This document shows positions 34,401-44,741 of a stretch of 64,000 nucleotides of DNA, piece after piece. The notes under the pieces are model-generated. The model was not told the origin of the DNA. It made no database searches and saw nothing but the letters and a program-made list of their open reading frames with translations. The stretch is from Typha latifolia (Eukaryota > Streptophyta > Magnoliopsida > Poales > Typhaceae): the NCBI GenBank assembly GCA_019914945.1, contig CM034109.1, positions 62,001 to 126,000 on the forward strand, in the 5' to 3' direction. The stretch's first letter is position 1. Every line of letters starts with the position of its first letter. Both the position numbers and the translations under genes were made by a program.

Positions 34401-37400
34401 AAAACCACCTAAAATACAGGAGAAGCACATAAGGATCCTTCTCCAGGTAAGTAATAGATCTGCATACTCATATAGAACTTCAAGAAGAAAAATATAAACC
34501 TCCATGCACTAGGATTGATAGGCTCTCCTACACTTCCTAGAACACGTAGAGATTTACGAGAATAGCGAGTAACAAACTGCACAAAAAAGTCAAATATCAA
34601 AAAAAAAAAGTTATTACATAACAATTAGAATCAAGCTTTACATCAGAAAACATTAATGAAAAAAATTGAAGATGACATTGTATTTTTGTCTCATACAGAA
34701 AATAGGAGATAAATTCATTCACCTCAAGGGACTCTGGTGAATTAAACAAATTATAGTTTCTATTTCATATTCTAATCCAAGATCATCATTTTAAATTTTC
34801 TTTTCTCTTCTTTCAAAGGACGTGATAGCAAGCGAAGTCATGATCAATTGATTGTTGAATATGTTCAGGTCAATCTATTGATGATTATTGGGTATGTTCA
34901 AGTCAATCTACATTGTCTATGTCTCTATGCAGCATATGGCTGTTAAACTAAAGTTGAGTTTAGGTCAAGTGAGTCGGTAGGTTGAATCAGGATAGACAAT
35001 GAGAGGTCAAGTTTTGTAACAGTTGTCACAAGCTATAACCTAAACACAGGGTTTTGCTTATGCAGAAACTGAGCAAGAATGAAGACATAGTTAAGTTGGT
35101 TCTGCTTATATTACAGACTGTGAGGGAACCCAAACTATCGAAGAGAACAGAAATTTTTGTGAGTCCATTTTGGAGTCTTGTATGGAGGAAAATCATGACA
35201 TGATCGGAGTATTATTTTCATCTTCCCTTTTCTTCAGAAGTTTACAGTATAGCATGGTGTAGACCAAGTGTGAAAACATATAGCTAACACCTGAAGAGAA
35301 GCGTAGAACAGCATCAAATAATGAAGGTGATGGTATATGTAGGTAATGGAGAATATTCTAGATACAAGCACAATAGTGTAAATTATATCATATACCAATA
35401 ATTAAATAAAAGTGCCACTTTATTACATACATAATTGGCATGATTATTTGTTTCAATTGACTCATCATATTTGGCAGATCCTATTTTAGCAAGTTAGGGA
35501 AAAGCTCCATATGAAGGCCAAACTGCCTACCTCATCACCATCGCGCATGAGGGAACGGACCAACGTTGGAGCAGTGTAGAAAATAGTCACCTTATACTTG
35601 TCAACAATGTCCCAACACCGGCCAGAGTCTGGGTAGTTCGGAACCTTCAAGTACAAAGCACAAGATGTCACAAAGATGTGAATACATAAAACAAGTACAT
35701 AGAATAGGCAAAAAAATATTTAAAGAACAGGTCAGAGCGAGCATATAATTCAAACAGTAAACTCATGCAATTCTGCCAACAAACAACAATTGCTTAAAAT
35801 TGCAAATATGCGAGGTCACTGAATTTTATCAAAATATGAGCTGAAGTGGAAGTCAGCACAAGTCATTTATTTTCTGTAGTAAGACACAATTTTACCCCAA
35901 ATTCAAAAAATGCAATAGACATGTACCCCTTCAAAAACCACAATGGTGGCACCATTGAGAAGAGGACCATATGTAACATAGCTATGTCCAGTAATCCAGC
36001 CACAGTCAGCAGTGCACCTGACGCCAGAAGTACAAGGGAACAAGGTTGTTACAGCATGACGAGCTTTACCAGGTACCTCCTTTAAAGTGGTGCTTATATG
36101 ACAATCAGTATCAAAAAATAAATTAATAAAGAAATAATAACAGCATACCAGTATATATCTTTTGGCTTGTAGTCAAATGCATATTTAAATGTCGTTGCAG
36201 TATATACCATGTATCCCCCTGTTGTGTGCAGGACACCCTGTATATGCATAAATAATCAATATCTGACCAGAAAAATGGGAAACAAATTAAAAGAGATCAA
36301 GAGAAACACCTTAGGCTTTCCAGTGCTGCCACTTGTGTACAAAAGAAATAGTGGATCTTCTGCATCAACCCATTCCACTTCACACTTGGTTGGGAAATTA
36401 GGGACAACATCCTGAAGGATGGTAACCATGAATATGTCAAAACAGTAGCATATTCAGTTATCCAATTGTCTAATCTGACTTAGTGACAAGTATGTGGTCC
36501 AGTAAATCTAAAATAACTTTGCGAGGGGGACCTTGAAGTTTGAACAGAACATCCTTCCCAAGAAAATAGGAGGAAAAATATTGAGGTGAGCCTGTTGAGC
36601 AATATACAAACCTGCCACCAAACATCTCTTTCAGCCTGCCACTTTGTGTCTTCTCTTTTCATTGCTGACTGGTTTTCATATGTCAAACAAAGGCCTGGTC
36701 AGGGAGATAACGAGTCACAGTTACACCTATAGAAGTGAAAGATTTATTTGTTCCCAAGTTTTGTGGTTTAACATACAAGTAACTTCTCAAGAATATAGAG
36801 ATAAGAAACAAGAAAACAAGACCTTAGTATATAATGCCTGCCACGGCAAGGCCAAGTATATAAGAAACTATGCATGGTACTACAAGTTTTTACATTTTAG
36901 TAGAAGATGCCTAAACAGTATCCTTCAATTATATGAACTATGAAGAGCAAGTAGTAACATTTGCTATTTTCTTTCAGCATTGACTAATGTTCAACAACAT
37001 AAATGAGTTGAGGATTCCAATTATACTCTAAATGAGAAAAGTTATGGTAAGAGAAGTTGCATAGCGTTATATATCCAATTAGAAGTTTTCAGAAGATGAA
37101 CACTTTGAAAATGGATCCAATTATTCCAATGTAGAAATGTAATAACAAATAGAAGTCCTTATGCTTGTAATCAAACCAGGTTCTACTTTCATACCTACAG
37201 GGACTCCATTCTTAGCACACTCAAGCAGAGCAGCGTCCACTATTTCTTTAAGAAAGATTGGCTTGGAGCCCCTTCGCACAGCATTGCAAGTAATGACAAC
37301 TTTAGGCTTGCAATCTATGATCCTTTGTGCAAGTGACTCGGCAGAGAAGCCCGCAAACACAACCTGAACAAAGCTCAATAAATCATCTCTTTCAAAAATA

Positions 37401-38510
37401 AGTGGGCCCTAAAGAGAACATCCAGAGTATGATTTGGGACATTACTGAATGCACAGCACCGATGCGGGCACATGCCAACATGGCAATGGGCAACTCCATC
37501 AACATAGGCAAGTAAATCACCACAGAATCCCCCTTGCCAATTCCGATGTGTTTCAAGTAATTGGAGAGCTGCCGCAAAGAATGACTGACATATCAGCATC
37601 TCTACTTACATAAATTTTGTCAGGTCAGAAGCAAAACAAATAAATATGGGAATTAGACATACCTGGCAAACCTTCTTCGATAGCTCAGAATAGGTCAATT
37701 GACCATCCTGACCTGGCTCGTTGCCCTCCCAATACATAGCAACTTTCCCTCCATTCCCTGCTTCAATAATTCGATCCACAGCATTGTAACATATGTTTGT
37801 GGTCGCTCCTTTAAACCACTATCAAATGACCAGAGTAAAACAAGAATCAACCTCTGCTTTCCTTAATCGTTGCTGTTATTGGTCCGGACTAACAAATTCA
37901 AATTTGTGATGCGGAACTCACCTCGATCTTAACTGTTCCCTTGCTCACATCAATATTCTCCGAATAGACTTCTGGGTTCCATTTCTCCTTCCAGTAGAAC
38001 TGGGAAGCAATCCCTGACCAGAAACCGGCAGGATCCTCGATCGACCTGGTGTACATTTCTCGATACTGATTCAAGAAAGAAACAGATCACATCATCATCG
38101 GCCCCACCGATCTGAATTCATTCTCTCCGTCATTGAACTTTTTCTTTTTTCAAATTTTCCTGGGGACGATCTTTACCCCAGAGGAAGGGAAAGCTCAAAT
38201 CTTGAACCTACTTTGATGATTCCGAAATCGAATCTTTCTACCAAATCGCAACTAAATAAACGGAAGTACGATAGGAATGAAGGAAGAAGGCGTTGACCTG
38301 GTCGGGGTAGGAGATGAGGGCTTGCTGGGAGAACTCGGGGCTGGGGAAGATGAGGTCGTTCTCCTCGGAGGCGAGGGATTCCCCCAAAACGACGGCGTTG
38401 AGATGCGAGATCTCTCCGGCGCCCGACGGAAGCTGGGCCATCGATTCCACGTGTCGAAGGTGGTCGGAACTCGCCATGCTCCGATGTGGGGACGCATCGC
38501 TGGTGCCCAT
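31461..38510 (-). CDS. ACS: Acetyl-CoA synthetase (acetate-CoA ligase, EC 6.2.1.1)
   Basis: This gene has eighteen coding exons on the minus strand: 38510-38298, 38065-37922, 37818-37663, 37568-37446, 37363-37195, 36694-36612, 36411-36310, 36237-36149, 36017-35927, 35644-35531, 34576-34500, 34408-34330, 34158-34090, 34018-33843, 33709-33653, 33521-33431, 33347-33249 and 31646-31461. They give 705 residues with all phases closing. Motifs include [20 protein letters not shown], the AMP-binding loop [28 protein letters not shown], the hinge [11 protein letters not shown], and the C-terminal [11 protein letters not shown] holding the catalytic, acetylatable Lys. The enzyme adenylates acetate and transfers it to CoA. 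In plants it is plastidic and feeds acetate into fatty acids. The frame stays open upstream to an ATG at 38690, giving a possible 60-residue extension. A TATTTATA box at 38640-38647 favours the start at 38510. Confidence 0.95.
31647..33248 (-). other. Last intron of acetyl-CoA synthetase
   Basis: A 1.6 kb AT-rich intron between exons 17 and 18. Short frames inside it show no family features. No element was recognised. Confidence 0.6.
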
Positions 38511-38639
38511 GGCGACGCCGCCGGAACTCCTAAGGATCGGGACGAGGGTGAGCGCAGCGGGGAGAAGAATAAGACCACGGGAGACGCGGGAGAAGAGGAG
38601 GGACGGAGGAGGACAGCGAGATCCGAGCGCAGCAGACAG

Positions 38640-38647
38640 TATAAATA
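38640..38647 (-). promoter_or_regulatory. Candidate TATA box of acetyl-CoA synthetase
   Basis: On the minus strand the octamer reads TATTTATA, 130 bp upstream of the ATG at 38510. A TGGCCCAC block (site II-like) lies immediately upstream. If used, transcription would start near 38610, below the alternative in-frame ATG at 38690. The plus strand reads tataaata at the same place, so orientation is ambiguous. Confidence 0.4.
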
Positions 38648-38699
38648 GAGGTGGGCCACCACACCGCGAAGGGAACACGCGATATAGCAAATGTTTGTT

Positions 38700-41085
38700 C
38701 AGACTTCAGATGGCAAGAGAAAGCTCCCTGGACCACTGATGATGATGCGATGTCTTTCGAATACGAGTTACTTTTGTATCCAATCAACGTCGGACGGATC
38801 TCAACGCATCACAATCGTCCTGGGGATATATTTAGAAACCGAAACATTTTCGGAAAATTAGCCCCTTCATTTTTGACAAAAACTACTCCTTTTCTGTATT
38901 TATCTAAACTTAAACTCTACTGCGACGGCAGGATGGCAGGAGATCTAATAAAATTTGGTTTTTCTATTTTAATATCTTTTATTATTTTCAAGACGAAGAA
39001 AATTATAACTTAACCCTTCTTCTAATCAAATCTTCATCACTAGTTAATAAAATATTCATGTTTTCCCCATGAAAATTAAATCTTTTTTAAGTCTTCAATG
39101 CATCGGCCCTAGCTCTGCTGCAATTTTATAATTTGGCACTCATCATCAATAGATCTTTTTCTCCATCCCTACTCTTTCTTCTCTCCTTATTCTAAAGCTT
39201 TCTTTCCCTTCGTCTCATCTCCTTCTCTCTTTTTTTTCTTTGCCACTCACTAGTCTCCTCTACCTCCTTTCTTTCTCGCTCATCATGTTTCCTTGTCACC
39301 ATCAATGTTAGTCGGGTGTTGTCCACTGTTGGTTCCTCCTCATCGTTGTCCTCTTACTTGCCATTGTCATTCTCCTAGCCGCATGTTACCAATGTCTCGT
39401 CCCCTTTTCTCCTATTGCTGATGTTCCCACTCGCTACACGCAACAATTGCACTTTTCACTGTCCACCCCCACCTCACCCATCGCCAATGTTCCCCCTGCT
39501 ACCTTTCACCACTGTCCATCTCATCACCACCCGTAATCGCCCCTATCTAGTCCCTATTTGTCGCCCCCAGTCTCATCCGCCCCAAAGTGGGTGTTAGCCC
39601 CTTTTGTATTATGGTATGTCTATTTTCTCTTCTTTGTTTTTTATTTCATAAAGTTATGCAACTATAATTGTTGGATCACACAAGATGCAGCCACAAGTTG
39701 ATAACTTATTTTCTTTGTTGGGATGTTGACAATTATAAGTATCTAATAATAGAGTTTGTGACAAAGAGTAATTATCGTGTCTCTCCCTTATCTTGTGTAT
39801 CACGCTTGTTTTTATTAGATGAATGATTGAAATCTATATCATTTGGGCTTTCCTTAAAAAAAACTCGCCCTACCTTGCCCGTCAAATCAAAAATCTTTTA
39901 TCTAAATCTAATTATTCTACCCCACCCCATCAATACATAGTTATTTTAAATAGTTATATAATATTCTAACAAGGTATCCTTCATTTGATGCGTTTTTGTT
40001 TAAAAAATAGTTTAGGTTACATTAACGCAAAGTATTATATAAAAATGTGTTCTAAAATTATAAAAGACGGAGATTAAAAATAAAAATAAAAAATAGGATG
40101 TTATTTGAAAAGTTCGCTAAAAAAAATCTTAAATACTAATATATAACTATCCGTTCAACGTGATATACAATTTATTCAATTGCCACATATTCTCTGGTGC
40201 GGAGGAGACGATAGTGAGTATCTTTCAAAATAATTAGCTTTGCATAATATAGTGCTCGTGCATCACAAGTCAAGGCGTGAAGTATTCAAGGTTGAATTAG
40301 AAGGTTAAGGGCTTCGAATAGTCTAACAACAACTGGTGCCAGAAATTTCTAAAATATATACTTGGCCGTCGACAGCTGCAAAGGGTGGGTGGCATCAGTG
40401 GGATCGATGAAATAAAAAGAAATAAATAAAAATATGTGAGCATGGTTATTACTAGAAGTTGGGCAGAACTCTCAATAAGTTTGACTATATTTATTTTAGT
40501 TTCTGGGCTTAGTGGATCGATATGCTCTCAGCTTGAGTTGCTTATCTATGTAAGATAAAAGGCATCCCATAAGTTCGGAAGCCAAAACTCTTGGGGATTA
40601 AGCATTGCACTGCAATATTCATTCGTTTAGATAAAAGGCATCGAACAACGTTGTCTACTCCACCACCTTTCTCGCAAGCCGACGACGTACGTACTCCACG
40701 TCGGCCCTTTGACGTTTCAAAGAACCACGCTGGCCCGACGCTCACTCCTCCACGTCACGCTCCTACGTGGAGAATTCTCTTTAGTAGCAATCACCATTCG
40801 TCCCGGCAAACCACACACACGGCTGCCTTTTGCACCACAAACAATCCCATGTTACGTGTCATCTAATATAAACTCGACGTTTCTAGACACGCAACGTGTA
40901 ATAAGAATCCAGGCACATACGCAAAATTTGTTCGAGAAAGGGAGAAATGTAGATAATCTCGAGATTAATGCCGAGCGAATCGTAATCTCGTTCTATAATA
41001 ATATCGAGATATTGTAATCAATTGTCAAAATGTTTGTAATTAATATTAACCGTAGTACTCAGTTCTCGAGATAAACAGAGATTTC
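38700..41085. other. Intergenic, no gene recognised
   Basis: AT-rich DNA with a pyrimidine-rich patch at about 39150-39590 (many ctcc/ccac blocks), and without convincing frames. The last part flanks the Copia element. A G-box-poor promoter-like region is not evident here. Confidence 0.4.
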
Positions 41086-41090
41086 CAACT
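41086..41090. repeat. Left target-site duplication of the Copia element
   Basis: The 5-mer caact directly precedes the left LTR (tgtaaa...). The same 5-mer follows the right LTR at 44253-44257. This confirms the element ends. Confidence 0.85.
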
Positions 41091-41365
41091 TGTAAAAAGA
41101 TTAGAATGAGGAAATTATGTATTTATGAATAGAGTACATAAATAGGAGGAGATTATAGCAATCTCTCCAACAATTAAGCTTGTCTATCCAACATATTAGG
41201 ATAGAGTTGCTATATACAAGAAAAGTAAATAACAATCAGATTAACTAAATTAATAATAATAGTAATAAAATCTTATTTTGATATTTTTTTCCTGATTTTA
41301 ATATTTTTTTCCAATACTTCCCCTCAAGTTCGAATCAAATCTAATTTCAATATTTCTTTCCAACA
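41091..41365 (-). repeat. Left (3') LTR of the Copia element
   Basis: 275 bp, beginning TGTTGG and ending TTTACA on the minus strand. It is shorter than its partner, which has two extra internal duplications. The purine tract lies immediately to its right. Confidence 0.85.
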
Positions 41366-42856
41366 CTCCCCCTCAAGTTGGAAAGTGGATATCTTGCACG
41401 CCCAACTTGCGTACCATAAGTATAAATATTTTATTTTCCAAAGGTTTAGTTAACAAATTTGCCAATTGATTTGCTGAGCCAATATGCTTAGTAATTATTG
41501 AACCATCTTGAATCTTATCTCGACTATAGTGACAGTCCATTTCTATGTGCCTTGTGCGTTAATGAAAGACTGGATTTGCTGCTATATGCAGAACGGCCTT
41601 GTTGTCACAATATAAGGAAGCAGGTCCATGGAGAATAAGGCCTAAGTCTCATAATAGGCACTGAAGCCATGTTAACTCACAGCAAGCTCCTGTCATTACG
41701 CGGTATTCCACTTTGGCTGAAGACAATGATACAATTTTCTGCCGTTTTAATTTTCATAAAATTAGTGAGGACCCAAGGAACACATAATACCCTATAGTGG
41801 ATCGTCTACTGAGAGGACAACCTCCCTAATCTAAATCATAGTAGGTCCGCAATTTCAAATCATTTTTTGAAGAAAAGAATAGACCTTGACCTAGGGCACC
41901 CTTTAGATATCGAACAACGCGTAAGGCTGCCTCCATATGATGTCTTCTGGATTGATGCATGAATCTACTTAAGACATGAACATAATTAGTGATATCAGGT
42001 CTTGAAACTGTCAACTATATCATGCGGCCCACCAATCTTCTGTATTTGTTTGGATCTTTAAGCAATTCATATTTATTTGACAGTTTTAAGCCTTTTTTCA
42101 TAGGAGTGTCCACTGGAGCAGCATTTAATAGACCTGCATATTTGATTATTTCTAATGCATATTTTCTCTGTGACATAGAAATATCATTCCTAGATGCAAA
42201 GATTTCTATTCCTAGAAAATATTTTAACTTGCCAAGGTCTTTAAGATTGAAATGTTTATGCAAATGCTTCTTGATGGCAGCAATACTATTTGGATCATTT
42301 CTAGTGATCAAAATGTCGTCGACATAAATTAGGATAATGGTAAATGACTTGCCTTTCTTTTCAATGAAGAGAGAGTAGTCGGTTAGTGATTGTACAAAGC
42401 CAACGAAAGTGATGACAGAAGAAAACTTTGAAAACCACTAGCGGGAGGCTTGCTTCAATCTACCAGTTTTTGGTGAAAACCCTATGGTGAAAACCCTTTG
42501 GGACCAAGTAAAAACTCATTCTTTCCATAGAATCAAGATGATCACTCATCTCGTTCTTCCCTAATGATGGCGGATAAAGCTTGTGGACAGCCATGGCAGC
42601 AACCGAGGTCGGCTCAATGGAGGCGAAAGTAACTTCTAGATGGCGTTGTTTCTCCTCTTGAGCAACAAATGAGTATGCTTCGCGAACCGAGGTGGAAGGT
42701 TTCATCAAGAGGATCTCGCCACGGATTGCACTGTAAGATTCATTCAAACCCATTAGAAATTGTATTACCTTTTGTTGCTCCGATTGTGGTGTTTCACAAT
42801 GCATCCCTAGCTCGTCCCATAGGGTTTTCACTTCCACTAAAATACATAGATTGCCC

Positions 42857-43940
42857 TGAAATACATAATTTCCTCATTTTAATTTTTTTACATGGTATCA
42901 AAGCTAGAACCCTAGCAATCAAGTTCTATTACAGTCATATTCTAATCCATTGAAACCTTCATTACCCTCAATGGCTGAAGAAAATCATTATTCTTCCCAA
43001 GGTGTTGTTCTACAAAAGCCATCAAAGGTAGGGAAAAAATCCCTTGCCGACTTCTCCAATCCTTTCGATCATTCCGAATTGGTTCTCATTTCCAAGCCCC
43101 TCAATGGAGATAACTACTCCAGTTGGAAAAGATCCATGATTTGAGCCTTGAATACAAGAAATAAGCTCAGATTCATTAATGGGTCTATCTTAGCTCCTTC
43201 AGAAATAGATGATCCTGAAGGTCATGCAATTTGGTCAAGATGTAATGACATTATCTATTCTTGAATAGTCAACACCTGTGATCCAGAAATTGTTGACAGT
43301 GTGAATTTTTATTCCATTGCCAAAGAAGTTTGGGAGGACATTGATACCCGATTCTCTCAGGGCAATCTAGCCCGCATATTTGAGATCCAACGGGACATCG
43401 CCCTCCATAAGCAAGAAACCACCTTTGTCTCCATGAAATTAGTGAGGACTCAAGGAACACATAATACCCTATATAATTGGTTCTCGTCCCATAGGATCAT
43501 AGGTGTTGACTATCTAAGAATAGATAATGTCATTACATCTTGACCAAATTGCATGACCTTCAGGATCATTTGTTTCTGAAGGAGCTAAGATAGACTCATT
43601 GATAAATCCAAGCTTATTTCTTGTATTCAAGGCTCGAATTATGGATCTTTTCCAACTGGAGTAATTATTTCCATTGAGGGCTTGAAAACGAGAACCAATT
43701 CGGAATGATCGGAAGGATGGATGAAGTAAGGATTGGAGAGGTCAGCAAAGGATTTTTCTTTCCCTACCTTTGATGGCTTTGGTAGAACAACACATTGGGA
43801 AGAGCAGAATGATTATCTTCGGCCATTGAGGATAATGAAGGTTTCAATGGATTAGAATATGACTGCAATAGAACTTGGTTGCTAGGGTTCTAGCTCTGAT
43901 ACCATGTAAAAAAATTAGAATGAGAAAATTATGTATTTCA
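42857..43940. repeat. Head-to-head inverted repeat of LTR end, primer site and gag start
   Basis: The left arm is about 42857-43262 (plus orientation) and the right arm about 43518-43940 (minus orientation). They are separated by about 255 bp. Both arms contain the last 35 bp of the LTR, a primer-binding site (tggtatcaaagc at 42893-42904; TGGTATCAGAGC at 43893-43904 on the minus strand), the gag ATG (42971 plus; 43826 minus), and the block ggtcaagatgtaatgacatt. Arm identity is high with small indels. Transcription through it would give a long hairpin. Confidence 0.88.
42971..43435 (+). pseudogene. Inverted gag fragment (Copia, plus orientation)
   Basis: From the ATG at 42971 the frame reads a typical plant Copia gag N-terminus: NPFDHSELVLISKPLNGDNY, SWKRSMI, then a stop. 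It continues with LNTRNKLRFINGSI, a second stop near 43262, EVWEDIDTRFSQGN and IFEIQRDIALHKQETTFVS. At about 43435 it joins, head to head, a piece of minus-strand RNase H coding sequence. The fragment is opposite to the rest of the element and cannot be expressed as a gag protein. Confidence 0.8.
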
Positions 43941-44252
43941 TTGAGATGAATCAAGTACATAAATAAGAGGAGATTACAACAATCTATCCTACAATTAAAC
44001 TTGTCTATCCAACATATTATGATAGATATCCAACATATTATGATAGAGCTGCTGTATACAAGAAAAGTAAATAAATTAACCAAATCAATAATAATAGTAA
44101 TAAAATCTGATTTTGATATTTCTTTCATGATTTTGATATTTCTTTCCAATACTCCCCCTCAAGATGGAACCAAATCTGATTTTAATATTTCTTTCTAACA
44201 AACACCCCTCTCAAGTTGGAACCAAATCTAATTTCAATATTTCTTTCCAACA
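43905..44252 (-). repeat. Right (5') LTR of the Copia element
   Basis: 348 bp, starting TGTTGG and ending TTACA on the minus strand next to the primer site. It carries a duplicated block around atccaacatattatgatag (about 44006-44050) and a repeated segment (ccctc.caag..ggaaccaaatct near 44155-44230) absent from the left LTR. Confidence 0.85.
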
Positions 44253-44257
44253 CAACT
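44253..44257. repeat. Right target-site duplication of the Copia element
   Basis: The 5-mer caact matches the 5-mer before the left LTR. Confidence 0.85.
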
Positions 44258-44741
44258 TGCATGTAATTTACCTATCTATTACACTATTTCCAAACAATTA
44301 CAGAATTCATTCTCAAATAAAATCAATTAAATTCTCAGCAAACGAGATTTGGTTCCAAATAGATCCTAATATAATAATCTCTAAATAGTTTAATCAATTA
44401 TCTATCGTAATCTCGCTCATATGGGACTTGTTTGGCAACAAGATAAGAAAAAATTAGGATTGGAAGAAAATGTGGGAATTTAGTTGGAAAATACAGTATT
44501 GGATTAAAAAAAGATGAATAAAAATGATGTTTGGTTGTGATAGTTATGATATAGGATAAAAAAACAATCAAATTAACTTAATTTTATTTTTTTGAATAAA
44601 ATAAAAAATCTATTAGGTTAAAAATTAAAATGATCTCGAGATTTTGTAATGAGATATCGTAATAAATCGTATAGCATCCGGCCGAACCTGTATTTATATA
44701 GATATATAGAAGAAGTCAGTAACGAGCCGAGCAAATTAACG
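44258..44741 (+). other. Upstream region of the desiccation-related gene
   Basis: An AT-rich stretch of 484 bp between the Copia element and the ATG at 44742. A tatttatatagatatata block at about 44690-44708 may serve as a TATA region. If so the leader is very short, or transcription begins further up. No clear ABRE was seen here. Confidence 0.35.

Larger units (their letters stand above)
41091..44252 (-). mobile_element. Rearranged Ty1/Copia element with internal gag foldback
   Basis: The element is 3162 bp, minus-oriented, and flanked by caact duplications. The left (3') LTR is 41091-41365 and the right (5') LTR 43905-44252. The primer-binding site TGGTATCAGAGC is at 43893-43904 (minus), and the purine tract CTTGAGGGGGAG abuts the left LTR at 41366. 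Reading inward on the minus strand: gag start (ATG 43826) to about 43518; a mosaic spacer; an inverted plus-strand copy of LTR end, primer site and gag start (42857-43262); then more minus gag (42837-42460, with VEVKTLWDELG and LMGLNESYSAIRGE). Next follows an abrupt join into reverse transcriptase with IILIYVDDILITRND and KYFLGIEIF. The last part is RNase H with SLSSAKVEYRVM, YCDNKAVLHIAANPVFH and RHIEMDCHY. Protease, integrase and the front of reverse transcriptase are missing. Stops break the frames, so it is non-autonomous. Confidence 0.92.

Noticed and set aside
38277..38739. Plus-strand frames opposite the first exon of acetyl-CoA synthetase
   Set aside because: They are antisense shadows of a GC-rich exon whose minus-strand identity is clear.
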